A DNA stretch of 64,000 nucleotides from NCBI RefSeq assembly GCF_000754805.1, contig NZ_KN150731.1:124001-188000 (forward strand), written 5' to 3'. This document shows positions 59,101-64,000 of the stretch, piece after piece. Under the pieces are notes generated by a model, which searched no databases, was not told the origin of the DNA, and saw only the letters and a list, made by a program, of their open reading frames with translations. The position numbers and the translations under genes are program-made. Each line of letters starts with the position of its first letter. Position 1 is the stretch's first letter. This DNA comes from Yersinia frederiksenii ATCC 33641. GTDB taxonomy: Bacteria > Pseudomonadota > Gammaproteobacteria > Enterobacterales > Enterobacteriaceae.

Positions 59101-60108
59101 ATGCAGACCAGTCAGTTATTTACCGTACTTCAACAGCGGCAACAGCAACGAGACCAACGTTACCTCAAAGGATTGGTTGTCACATTGATATTTGCGCTGG
59201 CTATCAGCTTGTGTGCCGGTGACATTTGGCTTTGGCCCACACAGTGGTTTAGTGAGAATGGACAATTATTTGTCTGGCAACTGCGTTTGCCCAGAGCCTT
59301 GGCTGTCATGATGGTGGGAGCCAGTCTTGCTGTATCTGGTGCGGTTATGCAGGCTTTATTTGAAAATCCGCTGGCAGAACCGGGTTTGTTAGGCGTCGCA
59401 AATGGCGCAGGTGTTGCGCTGGTTATGGCCGTATTACTGGGTCATGGATTGCTGCCTATCTGGTTTCTAAGTGCTTGTGCTATTGCCGGTGCTCTTTTAA
59501 TGACAGCGCTGCTACTGGGTTTTGCACGGCGGCGTTTATTAACTAATGCTCGTCTGCTATTAGTTGGGGTCGCATTGGGGATCGTGTGCAGTGCCATTAT
59601 GACTTGGGCCGTCTATTTCAGTACCAGTCTGGATTTACGCCAGCTAATGTACTGGATGATGGGGGGATTTAGCGGTATTGACTGGCGACAGCAAGGATTG
59701 GTGATAGCACTATTACCTATTGTGGTATGGCTCTGCTGTCAGGGCCGGGTACTTAATTTCATGTCGCTTGGTGAGCAGCAAGCAAGGCAATTAGGTATTT
59801 CTCTTCATCTGTGGCGTAATTTATTGGTGCTGGCCATTGGCCTATTGGTCGGTATCAGTGTTGCCTTGGCTGGCGTTATCAGTTTTATCGGACTGGTTAT
59901 TCCACATATCCTGCGGTTAACGGGTTTAACTGATCAACGCCGATTATTGGTCGGATGTGCATTGGCGGGGGGAGGGATATTGCTACTGGCTGATGTTGTC
60001 GCGCGTATCGCGTTATTCTCTGCTGAATTACCTATTGGTGTTGTGACCGCCACATTAGGTTCGCCACTCTTTATCTGGTTGCTGACCAGAGTGAACCGTG
60101 TAAAGTGA
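59101..60108 (+). CDS. btuC: vitamin B12 ABC transporter permease BtuC
   Basis: 335-aa FecCD-family permease with ten membrane helices. Conserved stretches: [67 protein letters not shown] and [20 protein letters not shown]. Forms BtuC2D2, which receives B12 from BtuF (not in the window). GAGG five bases upstream selects the ATG at 59101 over one 15 bases earlier. Slightly longer N-terminus than E. coli (326 aa). Confidence 0.97.
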   Translation: MQTSQLFTVLQQRQQQRDQRYLKGLVVTLIFALAISLCAGDIWLWPTQWFSENGQLFVWQLRLPRALAVMMVGASLAVSGAVMQALFENPLAEPGLLGVANGAGVALVMAVLLGHGLLPIWFLSACAIAGALLMTALLLGFARRRLLTNARLLLVGVALGIVCSAIMTWAVYFSTSLDLRQLMYWMMGGFSGIDWRQQGLVIALLPIVVWLCCQGRVLNFMSLGEQQARQLGISLHLWRNLLVLAIGLLVGISVALAGVISFIGLVIPHILRLTGLTDQRRLLVGCALAGGGILLLADVVARIALFSAELPIGVVTATLGSPLFIWLLTRVNRVK

Positions 60109-60176
60109 TCTGCTTAGCGCAGATTTATACCCTATAGGTTCATTTGTTTATCATTGCTGAATAAGGATTCTTCCTG

Positions 60177-60731
60177 ATGAGTCATTCAATTTATTCCATT
60201 CCGGTAAAAACCATTGAAAGCCAATCAGTTAAACTGGAAAAATATAAAGGATCAGTGTTGTTAGTGGTTAATGTGGCCTCTCAGTGCGGCCTAACTAAAC
60301 AATATGAAGGCTTGGAGAATCTGTATAAGACATACAAGCAGCAAGGGTTTGAAGTGTTGGGTTTCCCAAGTAATGAATTCGCCGGGCAAGAACCGGGGAG
60401 TGATGAAGAGATTCAGGCATTCTGCCGTGGTACGTTCGGCGTTGACTTCCCTATGTTTAGCAAGATTGAAGTTAATGGTCCGCAGCGTCATCCTTTATAT
60501 CAGCAATTGATTGCGGCGAAACCGGTGGCAGTAAAACCGGAAGGCAGTGAGTTTTATCAACGGTTGGCGAGTAAAGGCCGCGAGCCGAAACAAGCAGGTG
60601 ATATTCTGTGGAATTTTGAAAAATTCTTAATTGGCCGGGATGGTGTAGTACTTGAACGTTTTGCTCCAGATATGACGCCAGAAGATCCTATTTTGATTAG
60701 TGCGATCACTCAGGCATTGGCCGCTCACTAA
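60177..60731 (+). CDS. btuE: glutathione peroxidase BtuE
   Basis: 184-aa non-selenocysteine peroxidase. The catalytic Cys lies in NVASQCGLTKQYEGLE, with Gln in GFPSNEFAGQEPG and Trp in DILWNFEKFLIGRDG completing the triad. E. coli BtuE reduces peroxides with thioredoxin and is not needed for B12 transport despite its name. It sits between btuC and btuD. Confidence 0.96.
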   Translation: MSHSIYSIPVKTIESQSVKLEKYKGSVLLVVNVASQCGLTKQYEGLENLYKTYKQQGFEVLGFPSNEFAGQEPGSDEEIQAFCRGTFGVDFPMFSKIEVNGPQRHPLYQQLIAAKPVAVKPEGSEFYQRLASKGREPKQAGDILWNFEKFLIGRDGVVLERFAPDMTPEDPILISAITQALAAH

Positions 60732-60754
60732 TCACCGATGGAAAAATTATTCTG

Positions 60755-61513
60755 ATGCTATTGCAACTCAGCGATGTCAATGTAGGAACCCGCCTGGCAC
60801 CTTTTTCTTCTCAGGTAAAAGCTGGGTTGCAAATTCATTTGATTGGCCCTAATGGAGCAGGGAAAAGTACTTTACTGGCTTCACTGGCTGGCCTGTTACC
60901 TGCAGGGGGCGATATTGTCTTGGCAGGAAAGCCGTTACCGCGCTATTCAGGCCATGAATTGGCTCGGTTGCGCGCATATTTATCTCAGCAGCAATCCGCT
61001 CTGACAATGATGCCGGTTTTCCAATATCTTTCTCTCTATCAGCCTGCGGGGGTTGCTGTGGAAGCCGTGGCAGAGACGATTGGCTATCTTTGTAACAGGT
61101 TACGATTAACGGATAAATTACCTCGAATGTTGTCACAACTTTCCGGTGGAGAGTGGCAACGAGTTCGTCTTGCTGCCGTGTTCTTGCAGGTTTGGCCGGA
61201 TATTAACCCAGACAGTAAATTATTATTACTTGATGAGCCTTACACTGGTTTAGATGTGGCACAGAAAGTTGCGTTGGACAGCTTATTGCGCAAGTTTTGC
61301 TCCACCGGACGCAGTGCAATCATTAGTGCGCATGATCTGAATCATACCTTGCAACAGGCTGATCAAGTTTGGCTAATGGCGGGTGGAAAGGTGCTGACAC
61401 AAGGGGGCACTAAGCAGGTTATGGCGGCGAATATATTATCTGAAGTGTTCGAAGTCGATTTTCAAATTCATAGTTTTAATCAACAGAATTGGATTATTAC
61501 AAAAAGCGTTTAA
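60755..61513 (+). CDS. btuD: vitamin B12 ABC transporter ATPase BtuD
   Basis: 252-aa ATPase: Walker A GPNGAGKST at residues 31-39, signature LSGGEWQRVRLAAV, Walker B LLLLDEPYTGLD and switch His in ISAHDLNHTL. It powers BtuC. The last gene of btuCED. Confidence 0.97.
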   Translation: MLLQLSDVNVGTRLAPFSSQVKAGLQIHLIGPNGAGKSTLLASLAGLLPAGGDIVLAGKPLPRYSGHELARLRAYLSQQQSALTMMPVFQYLSLYQPAGVAVEAVAETIGYLCNRLRLTDKLPRMLSQLSGGEWQRVRLAAVFLQVWPDINPDSKLLLLDEPYTGLDVAQKVALDSLLRKFCSTGRSAIISAHDLNHTLQQADQVWLMAGGKVLTQGGTKQVMAANILSEVFEVDFQIHSFNQQNWIITKSV

Positions 61514-61884
61514 AATTTACATTTACCTATTTATCTGAATTCAGTTTATCCAATAAATATTCTTTAATTATGATTTTCTCGTCAATTATTATAGTTCCGG
61601 CAGCTACCCACCTTAAACGATCAAATAGCACAACCCACCAATATAGTCGCAGATGTTAATTCCTGCCATTTGCTTGATTTTTCATGTGAAAAAAATAATT
61701 TCAATTTAAATTAATGACTGCAAATATATTTATAAAAAATCCTATCTTAAGGTTTGTTTAAGGTTAGTGGACTAAAGTTATTCCTAGAAAATGAAGAGTC
61801 TATCTGAGTAGCGTTTAGTTTTCGTTAACTTATGTAGGCATATAGTTGCCAAAAGCTCAAAGTGTATCCTAGGGATGTTTATCA
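61514..61884. other. intergenic region before the arn operon
   Basis: 371 AT-rich bases. Its main content is the PmrA/PhoP-type site at 61746-61767; no ORF. Confidence 0.5.
61746..61767 (+). promoter_or_regulatory. composite PmrA box / PhoP-box-like site of the arn operon
   Basis: CTTAAG-GTTTG-TTTAAG (61746-61762) fits the PmrA direct repeat YTTAAK-N5-YTTAAK. Overlapping it, GGTTTG-TTTAA-GGTTAG (61751-61767) resembles the PhoP repeat (G/T)GTTTA-N5-(G/T)GTTTA with a mismatch in each half. In Y. pestis both regulators act directly on this operon. Confidence 0.75.
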
Positions 61885-63039
61885 ATGCAGAATTTTATGC
61901 CTTTTTCTCGTCCAGCAATTGGTCCGGACGAAATTAATGCGGTAGTAAATGTGCTAGGTTCCGGTTGGATTACTACAGGCCCGCAGAATCAGCAGCTAGA
62001 AACTGATTTTTGTACAGCATTTGGATGCAAGCATGCTATCGCGGTCTGTTCTGCCACCGCAGGGATGCATATTACGCTGATGGCGTTAGGAATTGGCCCC
62101 GGTGATGAAGTTATTACACCGTCCCAAACCTGGGTTTCCACGCTCAATATGATTGTGCTGCTGGGAGCGGAACCCGTTATGGTTGATGTTGACCGTGATA
62201 CTTTAATGGTCAGTGCGGCTAATGTTGAAGCGGCAATTACAGAGAAAACCAAAGCGATTATTCCAGTCCATTATGCCGGTGCACCTTGTGAGCTGGATGC
62301 TTTACGTATCATTGCCCAGAAATACGATATTCCATTGATTGAAGATGCGGCCCATGCTGTTGGCACCCGTTATGGTGATAAGTGGATTGGTGGGGAAGGC
62401 ACCGCTATTTTCTCTTTCCACGCCATTAAAAATATCACTTGTGCTGAAGGGGGTTTAATTGCAACAGATGATGATGAATTAGCCGCCAGAGTTCGTCGCC
62501 TCAAGTTCCACGGTTTAGGTGTTGATGCCTTTGATCGCCAGATTCAAGGGCGTAGTCCGCAGGCTGAGGTTGTTGAGCCCGGCTATAAATATAATCTATC
62601 TGATATTCATGCCGCTATTGCCGTGGTTCAGCTTCGGCGTTTGCCTGAAATCAATGCTCGCCGGCAAGAATTGGTGGCTCGCTATCATTCGGCATTAACT
62701 GATTCTCCCTTACAGCCATTAGCTGTTCCTGATTATTCTCATCAACATGCATGGCACCTTTTCATGGTGCGTGTTGATGAAGCGCGCTGTGGTATTGACC
62801 GGGATGCCCTGATGGCTCGCCTGAAAGAGTTCGGTATTGGTACTGGTCTGCATTTTCGCGCAGCGCATACCCAAAAATACTATCGCCAACGCTACCCCTC
62901 TTTGCATTTACCTAATACCGAATGGAATTCTGCCAGATTATGCACATTGCCCCTGTTTCCCGACATGCTGAACAGCGATGTTGATCGGGTGGTTGATGCA
63001 TTAACAACTATTATAGGGCCGCGCCGTGTTACAGAATGA
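61885..63039 (+). CDS. arnB: UDP-4-amino-4-deoxy-L-arabinose aminotransferase ArnB
   Basis: 384-aa PLP-dependent sugar aminotransferase (DegT/DnrJ family) that makes UDP-L-Ara4N from the 4-keto sugar using glutamate. The PLP lysine is Lys182 in [23 protein letters not shown] holds the Asp that contacts the pyridine ring. First gene of arnBCADTEF, which attaches L-Ara4N to lipid A and lowers susceptibility to cationic peptides such as polymyxin. Its last 14 bases overlap arnC. Confidence 0.97.
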   Translation: MQNFMPFSRPAIGPDEINAVVNVLGSGWITTGPQNQQLETDFCTAFGCKHAIAVCSATAGMHITLMALGIGPGDEVITPSQTWVSTLNMIVLLGAEPVMVDVDRDTLMVSAANVEAAITEKTKAIIPVHYAGAPCELDALRIIAQKYDIPLIEDAAHAVGTRYGDKWIGGEGTAIFSFHAIKNITCAEGGLIATDDDELAARVRRLKFHGLGVDAFDRQIQGRSPQAEVVEPGYKYNLSDIHAAIAVVQLRRLPEINARRQELVARYHSALTDSPLQPLAVPDYSHQHAWHLFMVRVDEARCGIDRDALMARLKEFGIGTGLHFRAAHTQKYYRQRYPSLHLPNTEWNSARLCTLPLFPDMLNSDVDRVVDALTTIIGPRRVTE

Positions 63040-64000
63040 ACAAATCAAGAAAGTCTCAATCGTTATTCCTGTTTATAACGAGCAAGAAAGCCTGCCCGCA
63101 TTAATACAGCGAACATCAGCTGCCTGTAAATTACTCAGCCAACCATACGAAATTATTCTGGTTGATGATGGCAGTAGCGATAATTCAGCCGAACTTTTGA
63201 CGGCAGCCGCTAACGAACCAGACAGTGGCATTATTGCTGTTTTGCTTAATCGGAATTATGGTCAACATTCAGCCATTATGGCGGGATTCAATCAGGTTAG
63301 TGGTGATTTGGTTATTACTCTGGATGCTGACTTACAGAACCCGCCAGAGGAAATTCCACGGTTGGTGAGTGTCGCGGAAGAGGGTTATGACGTGGTGGGG
63401 ACGGTACGTGCCAACCGGCAAGACTCGCTGTTTCGTAAAACCGCCTCTCGCGTAATCAACATGATGATTCAGCGCGCCACCGGGAAATCAATGGGTGACT
63501 ATGGCTGTATGTTACGAGCCTATCGCCGGCACATTGTCGAAGCGATGTTACACTGTCACGAGCGCAGTACTTTTATTCCTATCTTGGCAAATACCTTTGC
63601 CCGCCGCACGACAGAAATTACCGTACATCACGCAGAGCGTGAATTCGGTGATTCGAAATACAGCCTGATGAAGCTCATCAATCTGATGTATGACCTGATT
63701 ACTTGCCTGACAACAACACCATTACGTTTATTAAGTCTGGTTGGCAGTGTTATTGCACTTTCGGGTTTCACTCTTGCTGTGCTGTTAGTGGTTTTACGTT
63801 TGGTATTTGGTCCTGAATGGGCTGGCGGTGGTGTCTTTACCCTATTCGCCGTGTTGTTCATGTTCATTGGTGCCCAATTTGTTGGTATGGGGTTACTCGG
63901 TGAATATATCGGTCGTATTTATAACGATGTACGTGCGCGTCCACGTTATTTCATACAGAAAGTGGTCGGCGCTGAGCAGACCGAAAATAATCAGGAAGTA
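63026..64000 (+). CDS. arnC: undecaprenyl-phosphate Ara4FN transferase ArnC, partial (3' end outside window)
   Basis: 325 codons are present, nearly the whole protein. It starts at a GTG that overlaps the arnB end by 14 bases and reads [22 protein letters not shown]2 fold with VDDGSSDN and the metal-binding [10 protein letters not shown], then [10 protein letters not shown]; two C-terminal membrane helices ([15 protein letters not shown] and [17 protein letters not shown]) and the tail [15 protein letters not shown]. No ATG start gives the full domain. It transfers 4-formamido-arabinose to undecaprenyl phosphate. Confidence 0.96.
   Translation, partial: MLQNEQIKKVSIVIPVYNEQESLPALIQRTSAACKLLSQPYEIILVDDGSSDNSAELLTAAANEPDSGIIAVLLNRNYGQHSAIMAGFNQVSGDLVITLDADLQNPPEEIPRLVSVAEEGYDVVGTVRANRQDSLFRKTASRVINMMIQRATGKSMGDYGCMLRAYRRHIVEAMLHCHERSTFIPILANTFARRTTEITVHHAEREFGDSKYSLMKLINLMYDLITCLTTTPLRLLSLVGSVIALSGFTLAVLLVVLRLVFGPEWAGGGVFTLFAVLFMFIGAQFVGMGLLGEYIGRIYNDVRARPRYFIQKVVGAEQTENNQEV

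Overview
The window is ordinary enterobacterial chromosome, and gene content, protein similarity and gene order all point to the genus Yersinia (species not resolved). It carries the yfeABCD manganese/iron transporter, a complete set of pectin-oligomer utilisation genes, the cobalamin-dependent scp (sleeping beauty mutase) cluster, and the start of the arn lipid A modification operon. No prophage, insertion sequence, CRISPR array, rRNA or tRNA gene was seen.

Layout. 1-2.0 kb: a minus-strand archaic (Csu-type) chaperone-usher pilus operon, three SCPU-domain subunits followed by a chaperone cut by the window edge. 2.3-4.8 kb: a 14-TM MFS exporter with a divergent LysR regulator. 4.8-13.5 kb: the conserved letB-letA / msrC / proQ-prc / htpX block. 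13.5-14.7 kb: an unrecognised 208-aa secreted protein inserted where E. coli has nothing. 14.7-18.5 kb: yebQ, ogl and kdgR, with ogl inserted between yebQ and kdgR. 18.8-22.1 kb: amiD, tcyP, ydjM. 22.4-32.1 kb: a pectin catabolic island (kdgM, togBANM, pelW, kduD, kduI, kdgF) lying between ydjM and hxpB(yniC), genes that are neighbours in E. coli. 32.2-41.4 kb: hxpB, yniB, then a lysR plus scpC-scpB-argK-scpA cluster, again inserted between genes (yniB and yniA) that are adjacent in E. coli. 41.7-45.3 kb: yfeABCD with a Fur box. 45.5-49.7 kb: emtA, marC, yqgA and several small or decayed genes. 50.1-57.5 kb: the translation block thrS-infC-rpmI-rplT-pheM-pheS-pheT-ihfA. 57.9-61.5 kb: small envelope proteins and btuC-btuE-btuD. 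61.9-64 kb: arnB and arnC under a PmrA/PhoP-type promoter.

How it works together. Pectin oligomers would enter through the KdgM porin, cross the inner membrane through TogMNAB, be cut by PelW and Ogl, and the unsaturated monomers be processed by KdgF, KduI and KduD. Four sites of the same inverted-repeat form (GAAAC-N3-GTTTC or close) lie before ogl, kdgM, pelW-tog and kduI, and the repressor KdgR is encoded in the window. ScpA uses an adenosylcobalamin cofactor, and BtuCD imports vitamin B12. Translation genes show classical autoregulation features: an AUU start on infC and a PheM leader peptide with an attenuator before pheST.

The least explained parts are the 13.7-14.5 kb unit (palindrome, 28-codon ORF, 208-aa exported protein), a 36-aa lipoprotein at 57.9 kb, coding-like remnants at 47.0-47.5 kb, and a candidate small RNA at 48.4 kb. 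I found no clearly new multi-gene system.
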